A stretch of DNA of 12,305 nt, from NCBI GenBank assembly GCA_002425935.1, contig DINE01000015.1, positions 6,857 through 19,161 of the forward strand. The letters run 5' to 3'. The notes beneath the pieces were generated by a model. That model was not told where the DNA came from and did not search any database. It was given only the letters and a program-made list of their open reading frames with translations. The translations under genes and the position numbers were made by a program. Below are positions 12,301 to 12,305 of the stretch, in pieces; position 1 is the first letter of the stretch, and every line of letters starts with the position of its first letter. The stretch comes from Bacteroidales bacterium UBA5548. Lineage in GTDB: Bacteria > Bacteroidota > Bacteroidia > Bacteroidales > UBA932.

Positions 12301-12305
12301 TTTCG

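Noticed and set aside
1..12305. CRISPR arrays, insertion sequences, phage genes or large direct repeats
   Set aside because: No regularly spaced repeats, transposase motifs or terminal inverted repeats were found on reading both strands.

Overview
The window looks like a chromosomal segment of an anaerobic member of the Bacteroidota, probably order Bacteroidales. Four things point there. Several products are typical of that group: a DUF3822-family protein next to RsmD, FKBP-type lipoproteins next to an NrnA-type DHH phosphoesterase, and a Bacteroidota-style divergent SAM-hydrolase-family protein. Leaders are A/T-rich with few Shine-Dalgarno sequences. A TAnnTTTG (-7) promoter word is present in all seven leaders where a promoter would be expected. 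A CoA-transferase and an [FeFe]-hydrogenase-like protein suggest fermentative, anaerobic life. No insertion sequence, phage gene or CRISPR array is visible; the layout is ordinary compact chromosome.

Left part (1-5708), all on the minus strand and read from high to low coordinates. A transcription unit starts in the divergent region near 5735: SAM-hydrolase-family protein, MazG, TcdA. Behind it, a second promoter near 3312 drives a YghO-like GNAT protein, a DRTGG-domain protein, a small HATPase (anti-sigma/serine-kinase-like), an [FeFe]-hydrogenase-like iron-sulfur protein with the hallmarks of a sensory rather than catalytic enzyme, and the start of one more gene cut by the window edge. The DRTGG / HATPase / hydrogenase-like set is tightly packed and is the most interesting system here: a probable redox or hydrogen-responsive signalling module with no recognisable output domain.

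Centre (5708-9927). A monocistronic acetyl-CoA hydrolase/CoA-transferase on the plus strand ends at a bidirectional terminator. It faces a minus-strand group made of nrnA, an FKBP-like lipoprotein overlapping nrnA by 4 nt, and a two-domain FKBP lipoprotein with its own promoter. This resembles the nrnA/gldI neighbourhood of gliding Bacteroidota.

Right part (9854-12305), plus strand. One promoter leads into a membrane-anchored protein of unknown function, a DUF3822 protein (actin-like-ATPase-fold family) with a terminator-like hairpin inside its early coding region, and rsmD. A separate consensus promoter drives tRNA-Asp(GUC), which ends at a strong intrinsic terminator. The last ~215 bases hold no intact gene, but two minus-strand reading frames there read as consecutive pieces of a protein C-terminus, suggesting a decayed or frameshifted gene.

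Several start codons were moved inward from the longest reading frame, because the outermost 'start' was a TTG, overlapped a promoter or neighbour, or preceded a clear signal peptide.
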